Source: Neovahlkampfia damariscottae
Lineage: Eukaryota > Heterolobosea > Selenaionea > Neovahlkampfiida > Neovahlkampfiidae
DNA length: 64,000 bases
Direction: 5' to 3'
Assembly: GCA_016618085.1 (NCBI GenBank)
Contig: JABLTG010000038.1
Span: 57,342 to 121,341 of the forward strand
The number at the start of each line of letters is the position of its first letter. Position 1 is the first letter of the stretch. Shown here one piece after another: positions 11,582-22,262 of this stretch. A model generated the notes under the pieces. The model was not told the origin of the DNA. It was given only the letters and a program-made list of their open reading frames with translations, and made no database searches. A program made the translations under genes and the position numbers.

Positions 11582-12169
11582 TTACTTTTTGAGATATTCA
11601 ACAACGATTTCTTGTTGAGCAATATTGTCATAATATTTTTGAATTTTTTCATTTACTGGATATTTTGCTTTGAAAGGAAAAGCACCCAAATATTCAAACA
11701 TGATGAAATCAAGAACATTGAATTTATCACCAAAAAAGAATTTCTTATCTCCAAGAAGTTTAAGGAAATTTCCTTCAAACTTTTCCCAAGCAGCAGCTCC
11801 TTTTTTATAATTTTCTTCTTTTGCTTGGTCATCTTTAGCAAAGAAAAATCCATAAATAACAGATCTTGTGTCTTCCATGAAGAGAAAAGTGCTTAATGCT
11901 TGAGCATCATCTTCTGCATTTTCAGGCCATAAGTTGAATTTTTTTCCCAAGTAATGGCAAATAGATGCACTTCCATTTAGTTTGAAATCACCTTTTTCAA
12001 GCATTGGCATGCATGAATGTGGAAAAAAACCTTCTGCTTTTTTTGTTGCAAAGTCTTGCCAGTCTAATCTGATATCATTGAATTCTACACCAGCCATTTT
12101 GAATATAATTCTTGCGCACTCTGCTCTGCCTGCACCATTAAAGTAATATAAGTTGAATTTGTCCGACAT
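11582..12169 (-). CDS. Glutathione S-transferase (sigma-like)
   Basis: Intronless 195-aa cytosolic GST. The N-terminal thioredoxin fold carries the active-site tyrosine in YYFNGAGRAECARI, and the GSH-binding region appears as CMPMLE and NGSASICHYLGKKF. The all-helical C-terminal domain follows, including FGDKFNVLDFIMFEYL. Length and motifs fit the sigma/prostaglandin-synthase-like class. Likely role is conjugation of glutathione to electrophiles, including lipid peroxidation products. A CCAATCA element lies about 25 nt upstream. Confidence 0.9.
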   Translation of the reverse strand: MSDKFNLYYFNGAGRAECARIIFKMAGVEFNDIRLDWQDFATKKAEGFFPHSCMPMLEKGDFKLNGSASICHYLGKKFNLWPENAEDDAQALSTFLFMEDTRSVIYGFFFAKDDQAKEENYKKGAAAWEKFEGNFLKLLGDKKFFFGDKFNVLDFIMFEYLGAFPFKAKYPVNEKIQKYYDNIAQQEIVVEYLKK

Positions 12170-12302
12170 GTTTGAAAGAAAATGTGTTGTCAGTCATTGA
12201 TTGGCCAATATTTTTTGAGATTTGTTTGAATTGCAAACATTTGGATACAAAACTATTCAAACAGATAATCAAATTGTATGACCAAAATAATAAATAATAA
12301 CT

Positions 12303-14576
12303 TTATTCTTTTTTCAAATCTTGTTGTTTTTGTTTGTGCTTTGCAAATAACTCTTGTAAAAGAGCAACCATTGGTTCTTTCGATTCATCAATATTTGCAT
12401 TTTCAAATGTGAAATCATTTGGAATTTCTGAAGTCAATGTATCAAATCTTTTTAACATTGATTTTGCAAATACCATTAAAAACATTTTCATTGTTGTTTT
12501 TCCAGGTGTGAAAGACAAACGAGGATCAATCATTCTTAACATGGAGATTTTGGTCTGTGTATCTGAAAGTTTTTCAAGAACTGAAAATTCTACAACAGGA
12601 GAGCGATATCCTTCAACTTCAATGTCCTTTTGTTGACTCTTGTCAAAAACTGTGAATGAGATCTTTTCATTAAATTTATGTACACATCTGATATCTCCAA
12701 TGTATGGCCTGATTAAACCTGTGATTTTGGTGCCACAAGGTGACATAACCAATGATTGTGTGTAATCTATTTTTCTTGCCATTTTAACTGGGAATGTTGA
12801 ATATCTATCATCACTAAAGACAAAACTTGGATTATCATTTTCAGTGAGGAGAGATTTATATTTTTCATCAACATCTTCTGGATTTACTTTTTGAAGCATT
12901 TCCAATTTTGTTGTATTAAGTTCCAGTGAATCCCTTTTTCTGATAAGATGATGGCAATAAGCTAATTTTTCAAAAGGAATATCTAATACTCTTTCCAGCA
13001 TCAAATTTTTCGCATTTTGAAAAACCTTTGAATTTGGAACAAAGTTTGAATTTGAATAATATATCTTTGAGTTGTTTGATGAATAGATCAAATCCCAATG
13101 GACATCTGTTGTCAGAACTGAAAAATAATCAAATTCGAAATTGAAAATAAAAGGAATATTCAAATCATCATCTGTATGCGGATGTTCAAAAAATGGAAGA
13201 GTGTCAAATGATTGTTTCTTTTTCATTATTTTGTAGGCCAAGTTCAAAAATGGTTCATTGTTTGTTGCTTTGAATGAATCAAGAGAAACGTCCATTGTCA
13301 TGTCATTTAATGTTTTGCTTAGAGTTTTTTCAATTTGACTTGCAATTCTTTTATATCCTTTATCCATCACAAAGGTGTTTTGCATGAAACCTTTCGGATC
13401 AACAACTAAAAAGAAAATTGTGAAAATTGATAAAAACGAACTTGACAACATTGTGACCCTTGTAGTGAAACCATCAATAATTTCTATCTTTGTCATATTC
13501 ATGAATGAAGAGATAAAACCGTCAACCGTTTTTTTCTCTTTGTTTTTGTTTGTAAAATCAAACTTCATCTTTTTCTTCCAATCAACGACTGATCCTTTAT
13601 GGTCACCAAGAAATGGTCTTTTGATGAATGTTAAACTTTGTGATTCGTTATCAAAATCGACTAAATATACATCAGTTGATTTTCTTGGTGTGTTCATTGG
13701 AAATGGTGGCTGCACACATGTTTCTCCAATGATTGAATGAATCTGATTAGCAATATCATCATCTGGATATTGAGCAGATATATTTTTAACTGAAAATGTT
13801 TCTCTAATTGATATATCTGTTATAATTGGATTGAATTGTTTGGTATGTTCAATAGACAAAAAAAAATTAGCAACCTTTTCAAAAGAGTATGGCAAAGTAG
13901 CATTGGTTTTATAAGCCTTAGCGTTGCTGAAAAACTTTGATTCTGGTAAAAAGTTCAAGTGACTTGTATATACATCGAATCTATCTTTTGAGTCAATGAG
14001 TTCCCAAGCAAAAGAGTCTTGTGTTAATTCGTTTAAAAAAGAAACTTCAGATTTGGTGATGAATGGTTTTTCATAGTATTCATCAGTAAATGGATATTTT
14101 AAAGCAGTGATGACTTTCATAACTCTTGTATCTTCGGAGTATTTTTCAGCTATTTCAGCAAATTTTTTTGTTCTGACGAATCTTGGAAAGTTATCAGCGT
14201 TTAGTTCTGAACTGAGAATTCTTTTCAAAGGAAAGAATATTTCATAAGCAGTTTCTTCTAGTATCCATTCATTTTCTTTTAATTGTTGTTCTAAAGAGGT
14301 CAACAAGGTTTTCTTTGTTGACTGTGAAATGTTTACTTCATGTTGAGCCTTTGGATTGATGAATTTATTTACAATATCTTGGCATTTTTGGATAATATCT
14401 TCATCTAGTGATAACTCATTGAGTTCATTTATAGCGAGGACACATAAAAACGGTTCTGGATTGAACTCTGTTTGGAGGAATTCTAAAAAGTGTTCTTGAA
14501 TTTCTTTAAAGTAAAATACTGAACCAAATTCGATGACGTATGTTCTAATATCAAAACTTGAACGACTTCTCTTCAT
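12303..14576 (-). CDS. RGS protein with two START-like lipid-binding domains
   Basis: N-terminal RGS fold (about residues 10-140, with VRTKKFAEIAEKY near its end) followed by two START-like domains (about 165-430 and 480-740). RGS domains speed GTP hydrolysis by G-alpha; START domains bind sterols or phospholipids. The architecture matches the four tandem genes at 24.8-31.8 kb but with a second START. A frame-preserving 36-nt GT-AG segment near 13408-13443 (LSSSFLSIFTIFFLV if translated) is best read as an intron. Removing it turns MLSSSFL...VVDPKG into MLSIVDPKG, which lines up with MLRMIDPR in the second START. It lacks the intron that the tandem genes have between RGS and START. Confidence 0.78.
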   Translation of the reverse strand: MKRSRSSFDIRTYVIEFGSVFYFKEIQEHFLEFLQTEFNPEPFLCVLAINELNELSLDEDIIQKCQDIVNKFINPKAQHEVNISQSTKKTLLTSLEQQLKENEWILEETAYEIFFPLKRILSSELNADNFPRFVRTKKFAEIAEKYSEDTRVMKVITALKYPFTDEYYEKPFITKSEVSFLNELTQDSFAWELIDSKDRFDVYTSHLNFLPESKFFSNAKAYKTNATLPYSFEKVANFFLSIEHTKQFNPIITDISIRETFSVKNISAQYPDDDIANQIHSIIGETCVQPPFPMNTPRKSTDVYLVDFDNESQSLTFIKRPFLGDHKGSVVDWKKKMKFDFTNKNKEKKTVDGFISSFMNMTKIEIIDGFTTRVTMLSSSFLSIFTIFFLVVDPKGFMQNTFVMDKGYKRIASQIEKTLSKTLNDMTMDVSLDSFKATNNEPFLNLAYKIMKKKQSFDTLPFFEHPHTDDDLNIPFIFNFEFDYFSVLTTDVHWDLIYSSNNSKIYYSNSNFVPNSKVFQNAKNLMLERVLDIPFEKLAYCHHLIRKRDSLELNTTKLEMLQKVNPEDVDEKYKSLLTENDNPSFVFSDDRYSTFPVKMARKIDYTQSLVMSPCGTKITGLIRPYIGDIRCVHKFNEKISFTVFDKSQQKDIEVEGYRSPVVEFSVLEKLSDTQTKISMLRMIDPRLSFTPGKTTMKMFLMVFAKSMLKRFDTLTSEIPNDFTFENANIDESKEPMVALLQELFAKHKQKQQDLKKE

Positions 14577-14945
14577 TTCTAGTGTGTTGGTTTTTGTTTC
14601 AAATTGGTTTAATTGGTCAAATACTCCGATTTATTATTGAAGTTAATGAATCTACATAACAGGAAACTCAAAATTCCAATTGGGAACATTCCATCCATCA
14701 TTTAAAATATTCCAAATCGGGAATATTCCGGAAAAACTGATCAAAAAATTAATTGTTCTGCATACCTTTTGTACATAAGTAGAAATGAATAATATCAACG
14801 GAAAGAAGTTGACCAATTAGATAAATATCATTTAAACCAATTTGCGTTCATCAAAACCCAAATAATTGTGCAACTTTGAATTTTTTGATAAAAATTATTA
14901 ACCAATGAAATATGATAAGTTATCATTAATGATAACACAAAATCT
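14577..14945. other. Intergenic spacer between RGS-START and acyl-CoA dehydrogenase
   Basis: No gene found. It holds a CCAATTAAA element close to the RGS gene start (14608-14617) and the two GGAA/TTCC palindromes described separately. The remainder is AT-rich with no other recognisable feature. Confidence 0.5.
14720..14733. promoter_or_regulatory. Heat-shock-element-like palindrome
   Basis: The sequence GGAATATTCCGGAA contains three alternating units in the pattern nGAAnnTTCnnGAA. A second, weaker copy (GGGAACATTCC) lies about 30 nt away. The pair sits about 110-150 nt upstream of the two-START RGS gene. Function is inferred from the consensus only. Confidence 0.35.
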
Positions 14946-16283
14946 TTAATTTTTATATTCTTTCTTTACCATTTGTGCAATTGTTTTCAAACAAATATTT
15001 GAAGTTCCTTCATAAATTTTCCCAACAATACAATCACGATAAAATTTTTCAACAATAAATTCTCTTGTGAATCCAACACCTCCAAGCATCTCAACACATT
15101 TCATTGCAACTTGATTAGCGACTTGACTAGCATATAATTTCGCCATTGCTGCGTCCTTCATAATATCCATACCTACTTCTTTCTTTCTTGCAGCCTCAAG
15201 AATCAATAATCTGCTTGCATTCATTGAAACCTCTTCTTGAGCGTATTGAAATTCCATTCCTTGAAAATCAGCAAGAGCTGTTCCAAATTGTTTTCTTTCC
15301 AATAAATAAGGCATTGTATTGTCAAAAGCACCCCTTGCTAATCCAATCATTTGAGCTCCAATTCCAATTCTTCCTTCATTCAATGTTGAAATGGCAATTT
15401 TATATCCTTCACCTACTTTTCCAAGTACATTTTCTTTTGAAACAATACAATCTTCAAGGATTACTGAACATGTAGAAGATGCTCTGAGACCTAATTTCTT
15501 TTCCTTTTTTCCAATTTTTAATCCTGGATTTGATTTATCAACAATAAAAGCTGTAATTCCTTTATATCCTTTGGAGAAGTCGACATTAGCCATAACTATA
15601 AATAAACCAGCTTCTTTTGAATTGCTGATCCACATTTTTTCTCCATTCAATACATAATGATCACTTTTTTCTTCCTAAATGAATGTTAAAAAAATATAAT
15701 TTTTTAATCTACTGCTTTTGTCCTTAATGCAAAGGCATCTGATCCAGAACCAGCTTCAGATAAACAAAAACTTCCAATTGTATCTGTTGCTAACTTTGGT
15801 AACCAATAATCTTTTTGTTTTTCATTTCCATATTTCAACATCACTGTGTTGATTAATGTATTCTGTTTTTTTTTGAATTTGTTAAAAAAACTTCTTTTTT
15901 ACTTGGATATCTAAACAAACAGAAACAGAAGGATCAACTTTTGCAAGTTCTTCAATTGCCAAAATTGCACTCATAAAATTAAGTTCTGAACCTCCGTATT
16001 TTTCCGGAATTTCTAAACCACATAAACCCTGGTCAAAACATTTCTTAAGTATATCTGCGTTCATTTCTTCATTTTCATCCATTTCTCTGACTTTTGGTTG
16101 AATAATTTTTTTTGCAAAGTCTCTGGTACTTTCTTGAATCAATAATTCTGTTTCAGATAAACTAAACAAAGGTAAATGATTTAACTTTGGTTTAAAAAAT
16201 ATCTAAGATTCTTTTACCTTGAGTTTTGTTGAACAAAATTTTCTTCTGCTTGAGTTGATGATGTTTTTTTGAAAGGTTTTCAT
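14946..16283 (-). CDS. Acyl-CoA dehydrogenase (short/branched-chain type), mitochondrial
   Basis: FAD enzyme introducing the alpha-beta double bond in acyl-CoA. Four exons (16283-16218, 16184-15903, 15862-15713, 15674-14946), introns 33, 40 and 38 nt, 408 aa. N-terminus [16 protein letters not shown] is presequence-like. Seen motifs: [52 protein letters not shown] and KIYEGTSNI, where the glutamate of YEGT is at the position of the catalytic base. Best match by eye is ACADSB/ACADS. The ATG is embedded in the start element (TCCAATGAAAA), as in the AUH-like gene. Confidence 0.92.
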
Positions 16284-16334
16284 TGGATGAAAAAAAAAAC
16301 GTTGGAGTGAGGATAAAAATATTCCGAATTATTA

Positions 16335-17239
16335 TTATTGATTTAAAGCAAAATTCAACACTTGTGATAACCTCAAACCAGCTTTAACTAACTGTTCTTC
16401 TGTAATTGGTAAACTTCTTTGGTAATATGGTTCAGCGAGTCTGTCACCATCTCTTACACCTTCATACGCATATTTACATGATATTTGACCTGTTTCAAGA
16501 GCCCATTCAGCAGGACAAACTTTAGATCCATCTCTACATGATAACCAATTGGGTATTTGTGATTTCCAAGGATCAGCATTCAATCTTTTGAGCAAAAAGT
16601 CAAGATATACTCTCGAACTTCCTCTAAAATCTGCCTTTATACGACGTTCTGTGATTTCTCCATCCCAAACTTTGTGTAAATCTAAAAAAAAAAAAATTAA
16701 CAAATTTCCAAGATGTCGTTACTTGTTCTTTTTCCAAAGTAGTTAACAGTGATTCTTTAATTTAAAATTTCAAAAAATAACATTTCTTCTTACCTGTTTC
16801 CTCCAAAATCTTTCTTACGACCAACGTGTAGAGGTTGATGAATATCTCCGAGAAAATGAACAACGAATCTTAAAGCAGTTTTAACATTTTCAGGATTAGT
16901 TTCTGTTAATTGTTTTGTATAATTTGAAATTGCTGGCACAACACAAAATCTAGGTGCAGGACAGTCTCTTCTTTCATCAAAACGGCAAGAATCATCAGTA
17001 ACATCACCAAAATGATAGGTTTTTGAAAAGCTCCATTTAGGTTGTTTTGATACTTTGTCTGCCCAATTTGCTTGACTGGCAAGTGTTTTTCCTTCAAAAA
17101 TTGTGTTAACTTTTTGTTGAACGTTTCTGAAAAGATATTTAGAAGCTATATCAGCAATTAGTTCATGTCCATCACTCCACCAAAGTACTTCGCTGTGAGC
17201 TACCAAAAAAAAGCAAATCAGTAACAACAACGATTTCAT
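16335..17239 (-). CDS. Secreted S1/P1-type zinc nuclease
   Basis: Three-zinc nuclease cutting single-stranded nucleic acid and 3'-nucleotides, expected in the secretory route or a lysosome-like compartment. Three exons (17239-16794, 16754-16723, 16681-16335), introns 39 and 41 nt, 274 aa. A signal peptide (MKSLLLLICFFLVAHS) is followed by the mature N-terminal Trp and first His (LWWSDGHELIADIA). Other ligands appear as QANWADKV, TYHFGDV, VVHFLGDIHQPLHVG and NLHKVWDGE. The 32-nt middle exon restores GGNRITVNYFGKRTN. A short upstream ATG in CCAATGAAATTCG would open a 7-codon uORF whose TGA overlaps the true ATG. Confidence 0.9.
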
Positions 17240-17369
17240 TTTCTTTCTACGAATTTCATTGGTTGATTTTTTGAAAAAGAAGGTTTCTAATAAATATTCT
17301 ATTATACCCAAAAGCTCAATAAAGTAGGTTTATTTTTGATCTGAAAAAAAAAATGATCCAATCATCATC

Positions 17370-18670
17370 ATGCACAAAATTATTTTCCTCACCGTTTGTG
17401 TGGTATGGATGACGGTGAATGCTTCTGGATTTCAAAAATGTGACTTAAGAGAATCTGTATATGAATTAACATCACCTCCTTCAAGTATTTCACCAAAACC
17501 TGATCGATATGAACTGCCTCAAGTGAAACAACACATTGACAAAAAATCATTATCCATATTCGCTGATAACAAAGCAGAATCATTATCATGCATTGATGCA
17601 AGGGATACAGACGCTGTTTTTGGAACTCCTGGTGGTAAAAAAAGTTTTTTTTTCATTTTTTCACAAAAGGTGATTTTGGTGAATTGATTTTGGCTTTACA
17701 ATCTTACTCTACTGTGAAAAATATAAAGTTGGAAAAAGATAAAATAATGGAAATAATGAAGCAATATATTGAAGAAATAGCATCAGAATTTCGACCTTTT
17801 TACTATCATACTTCACAAGAAAAGTTAGCAGCTTTGTTCAAAAATGTTACACCTAATGTGATTATTTTACCGACTACTTTTCCATACAACGCAACTGAGT
17901 GGTATGAAAAGTTAATAAAACCTGATCATCAAGGTTGTGGGCATGTTAATTTGCTTTTAACGATGCCAACTCAAATGGGAATTTCGGATTTGAATATTGT
18001 TCATTATTCATTACAGTCTCTTTTTGAATTATTTTGGACACCAGATATTTTGGTTAATAAGATTAAGATTGATGTGCTTCAAGGTAGTTTGGATCCAGAT
18101 GCTGTTATTTCAGTGAGCAATACTGGTTGTGATCATGAGAATCCACTATTGACTCCAAACAAATTTGGTTCGTCGGTTTTTATTCATCATGAAAGTGCAG
18201 CAACAGATTTTCGAGATACTTCTATTACTAAATTCTTTAAAAAATATGATAAGTCAGTTAACAAAGCTCAACTATTGACTGAAATGAATAAACTAGGAAA
18301 AACTCAAATGAATTGTTTATTGAAGAATTTACCATCAGCTGCTGCTGTAAATGCATTTTCAGTGAAGTTGAAATCATCAGTTTCATTTAACATTGCAACA
18401 TCTGAAGTTGATTTTTTTGTAAAATGGAGTTTGCTTGGAATTACAGCTTTTTTTGGTTTGATTTGTTGGGTGATTTTTACGGCCATTTTTTGTTTTTTTG
18501 TTGGATCAACATATCAAGCATCAAAGAATATCAAGTTTAAAGTGGCTGATGATCATATCAAAGGAAAAGAATCTTTCTTTGAAAAAGTTACAGATGATCT
18601 GTTTGAAACACCAAAAATCAACACTGAAGTAAAAGTGATTGAAGTCGAATTGAATGATAAACTTGAATAA
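17370..18670 (+). CDS. Type I membrane protein of unknown function
   Basis: Two exons (17370-17634, 17670-18670) give 421 aa. An N-terminal signal peptide (MHKIIFLTVCVVWMTVNASG) and a single C-terminal transmembrane helix (about residues 335-365) flank a large luminal/extracellular domain. A cytosolic tail of about 50 charged residues follows. Conserved-looking segments are DARDTDAVFGTPGGDFGELILAL, YHTS, GCGHVNLLL and VFIHHESAATDFRDTSITKFF. I have a weak impression of an uncharacterised algal/protist family with TPGGD and CGH blocks, where His/Cys/Asp could bind metal, but no function can be given. TCCAATCATC lies 3 nt before the ATG. The stop is 6 nt from the convergent AFG1-like stop. Confidence 0.75.
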
Positions 18671-18676
18671 ATTTTA

Positions 18677-19924
18677 TTAATTGATGCATGTGGATTCAAT
18701 ATATGGCAATGATTGCATTTCAGTTAATCGTGAAATGGTTCTTTTATATGAGAATGATATATCTTTCAAGTTCGATACTACACCTATAGGAGCACCATCT
18801 TCCATTGTATCTGTCAATGAAACATCACCTCTTAAATCAGTAATTTTACTCCTTGATTGATCATATTCAATGAAATTATCATTAGATAACACAAAGAGTT
18901 CATTAATTGATTTTTCACAATTCAAGTAAATTCTCATCTTGTTTTCGTACAAGATATCAATCAAAATGATGAATTTTGTAATTCTTGGATCATGATTCTC
19001 CAATCTAATGATCAATTGTGGTATATTTGAAATAATGAAGGTATTAAAATGATTAGTCAATTCTATGAAATCTGAGTATCCAAATCGATCAGATCCACAA
19101 ATTTCATCAAAAGTGAAAGAACTGCAAGTGTCTCCTCTCACTCTAGGTATCAATATTTTTCTTCCAAATGAGATAATTTCTTTCTGAGTTTCAATTGCTC
19201 CATAAGAATGAAATATATTTTCCAATTCCATTTTGTTGGATTCATTTAAAGGATAACTATAAATCTTGAATGAATTCTCAACAAAATTCTTCTTTCTGTA
19301 GTCAAATTCATTTGTTAAATTAAAAATTTCACAATGTGCTTGAAGTTTATTGATAAAAGGAAGGAAAAACTCTCTATTTATTCCATCTTTGTATAATTCA
19401 TTGGGATGACGATTTGAGGTTGTAATAATCACCACACCCAATTCAAATAGTTCATTAAATAATCTTTTTATCATCATTGAATCTGCGATATCAGTGACCT
19501 TTGAAACGTTAAAAATTATCATGTAACCTACTTGCATTTCATCAAAAAATAACAACCATGATTCATTCATAATTTCTTGAGCTATAATATTAAAGTAGTT
19601 TAATTCATTTTGACTTCTTAATTGATGGATTTTTTTGTGCATTTCCATCATGAATTTGTGAAAGTGTGTTCGTTTTTTACTTGAAATTTGACAAATTTGA
19701 AAAAAAGTGTCCATGATTGAAGTTTTACCTATAATCAATTAATAAATTTTTTGTTTAAAAAAACCTGTTCCAACAGAACCATAGATGTATAATCCTTTTG
19801 AAAATTTTTTTAATTCTAAATTTTCAAATTTTTGAACCAATTTCCTTTGATTTTCATCTGGAAATATCTGTTTTTTATGTAATGATTGAATTAATTTAGA
19901 ATAACAAAAAAAATTCTTCCTCAT
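18677..19924 (-). CDS. AFG1: AFG1/ZapE-like ATPase (LACE1 family)
   Basis: Mitochondrial AAA-type ATPase implicated in turnover of respiratory-chain subunits. Three exons (19924-19765, 19728-19532, 19498-18677), introns 36 and 33 nt, 392 aa. Walker A is YIYGSVGTGKTS, rebuilt across intron 1. Walker B and sensor region are LLFFDEMQVTDIADSMMIKRLF, rebuilt by removing the in-frame 33-nt intron 2 that would otherwise read through. TSNRHPNELYKDGINREFFLPFI is the family signature. The N-terminus is short and lysine/phenylalanine-rich, so the presequence may be minimal. Confidence 0.9.
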
Positions 19925-20068
19925 GAGTTTGTTAAGTGATTTAACAGTTCAAATTGACCAATAAAAATCAACATTCTACAATTTCTGTTTAAATATTATT
20001 TTTTTTTTTCAACATTTTTCTTGAAGTTGAAAAACTAGCGCGGAATTTTCCTGTCCAATTAAAACAAA

Positions 20069-21240
20069 ATGGAAAAATACGACCAAAACACGTATGTAGG
20101 AAGAGTTAGACATTTTTTGGAAGTCACTTCACCTTCCAATTTGTTCATAACCAAAAAGAAATTGGAAATTTATCAACAAACATTAAAAGATTTTGAAGGA
20201 GGAAAAGATGTTCCAAAGTCAGAATACTTCAAAGCAAAAACAGGTGTATCTTCTATGGTTCATCCAGATACAGGAAAAGTGATTCCTATGGCACTTAGAA
20301 TGTCGTATGACAAAAAAAAAACGAAATTTAATTTTTAGATTTTTTGTTCCTGGAAATGTTTTAGTTGTTTTAGGAATGTTAAAAGCACAATCTCTTGGTT
20401 CAATTGTTTTATGGCAATCCATAAATCAAACTTATAGTTTTGTTTTTTTTTTGTTTAACTTTTTTTTTTAAAAAGATGTTGGAGTTAATTATGCAAATTC
20501 AAATCAAAGTAATCCTTTAACAACAAAACAATTGGGTGTTTCTTACCTTGGTGCTTTAGTTTCTTCTGTTGGAACAGCTGTTGGAGCGAGTAAGACCATC
20601 TTTTATTTTTAATTTTTTTTTTAGAGGAATTAGTTTCAAGAGCTTCTTTCCTTTCAGCAGCAACAAAAGGAACATTGATGAATGTAAATACAACAAAAAT
20701 TAAAATTCTAATTTCATGGTTAGTTTGTTCCTTTCACTGCAGTTTGTGCTGCAAATATTTTCAATATTTCATTAATGAGAATCAATGAATTAACAAAAGG
20801 TATTTCAGTATTTGATGAAGATGAAAATGAAATCGGAGTTTCACAAGTATGAATTTTCATTTTAATTTTTTTTTTTTTACAATTAGAAAGCAGGACAAGT
20901 AGCTGTTTATAAAACAATCATTTCACGTTTAGTACTTGTTATACCAATTTTATTCATACCACCAAGTAAATTTCACATTTTTATTTTTTTTGACAGTTTT
21001 TTGACAGTTTTAATGAATCTTGGAATGAGAATCAAATTTATGAAATCAAATCCAAAATTCCATCTTCCAATGGAGTTATCAATCATTACTTTATGCTTAG
21101 GACTTGGTTTACCTGCTTGTATTGGACTGTTTCCACAAACTGTTAAACTTGAAGTTGAAAAATTAGAAAAAGAATTTCAAAATGTTGAAAGAAAGAATGG
21201 AAAGAAATTGAACTATGTCTATTTCAATAAAGGTTTATAA
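20069..21240 (+). CDS. Sideroflexin (mitochondrial amino-acid carrier)
   Basis: Inner-membrane carrier; SFXN1/3 import serine for one-carbon metabolism. Seven exons (20069-20304, 20339-20436, 20476-20589, 20625-20683, 20724-20846, 20887-20965, 21008-21240), all introns 34-42 nt, 313 aa as in the family. Motifs: VHPDTGKVIPMALRMS, FVPGNVLVV, QSINQTYNVGVNYANSN, TAVGA, FVPFTAVCAANIFNISLMR and IPPILMN. TCCAATTAAAA lies 4 nt before the ATG. The last intron ends in a tandem duplicate of TTTTTTGACAG, so two acceptors 11 nt apart compete; only the downstream one keeps the frame. Confidence 0.93.
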
Positions 21241-21463
21241 ATTTGTCAAAACAAACAAATCGATTGTTTTTTTCATAACTTTGAATTCTTCACTTGTTTT
21301 TTTCGAATGACGTTGAGACAATCGGATTTTGTTAGTTTTCAATGTTCTAAAGCTAAAAACGTATTTCTGAATTGTAACGTTTTTTTTTAAATACAATCAG
21401 TTTTATTGGTCAATTCAACAAACGTTAAAAAATTTTTGGCGCACAACAGAAAGAAGGAAGGAA

Positions 21464-22107
21464 ATGGTCAGAAAAAAAAACTTCAACTAATATTTTTGTA
21501 GAGCTACTTATCATCCAAAGACGTACAAAAAGTTACAAAAGAACTTATGACACTCATAAAAAAACCGATTGAAGGTATAACAGTCGAAGAAGTGACTGAT
21601 GTTACAAAAGTAACAGCCATCATTGAAGGACCGGTTGAAACACCGTTTGAAAAAGGAGTGTTTCATGTAACACTTGAATTAGGTGAAGAATATCCACAAA
21701 AACCACCTAAAGGAAAATTTACAACAAAAATCTTTCATCCAAATGTATCAAAAACAGGTGAAATTTGCGTGAATACATTAAAGAAAGATTGGGAACCTAC
21801 TTTGGGAATAACACATGTTCTTCAAGTTTGTCTAATTTTTTTTGAAATTTTAACTTTTCAAAAGGTCATTCGTTGTTTATTGATTGCTCCAAATCCAGCT
21901 AGTGCTTTAAACGAAGATGCAGGATTATTATTTCAAGAAGATTATGACAAATATTTTTCAAAAGCGAAAATGTTGACATCCATTCATGCAAAATCAAAAA
22001 AAGTTGAAAAAGTAGATTCTGAAAATAGTGATCAAAATTCAAAGGTTGAAAAGATAAAAGTTGATAAAACACCAACAAAAAAGAAAAAAACTCTTAAAAG
22101 ATTGTAA
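21464..22107 (+). CDS. UBE2S: E2 ubiquitin-conjugating enzyme, UBE2S-like
   Basis: UBE2S elongates Lys11-linked chains on anaphase-promoting complex substrates. Three exons (21464-21466, 21502-21825, 21865-22107), 189 aa. HPNVSKTGEICVNTLKKDW contains the catalytic cysteine; KPPKGKFTTKIF and LIAPNPASALNEDAG follow the family. The C-terminal tail is lysine-rich and ends TLKRL, resembling the UBE2S LRRL tail that docks on APC2. The N-terminal helix (YLSSKDVQKVTKELM) is required by the fold but has no ATG in its own exon, so I place the initiator ATG alone in a 3-nt coding exon before a 35-nt GTCAG...TAG intron. Without that intron the start would be the ATG at 21547. Confidence 0.82.
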
Positions 22108-22262
22108 AACAGGAGGGGAATATTCAAAAGAAAATAATAAATTTTTTGAATTGTTTGAAGAACTTCTTGTGTATTGTTATGGATTTTATTGTTTCAAATG
22201 TTTTAGTTTGCTTTTTTTTTTTCATCCAATCATTTGTTGATTCTTCAACGAAGTTTGTAACA

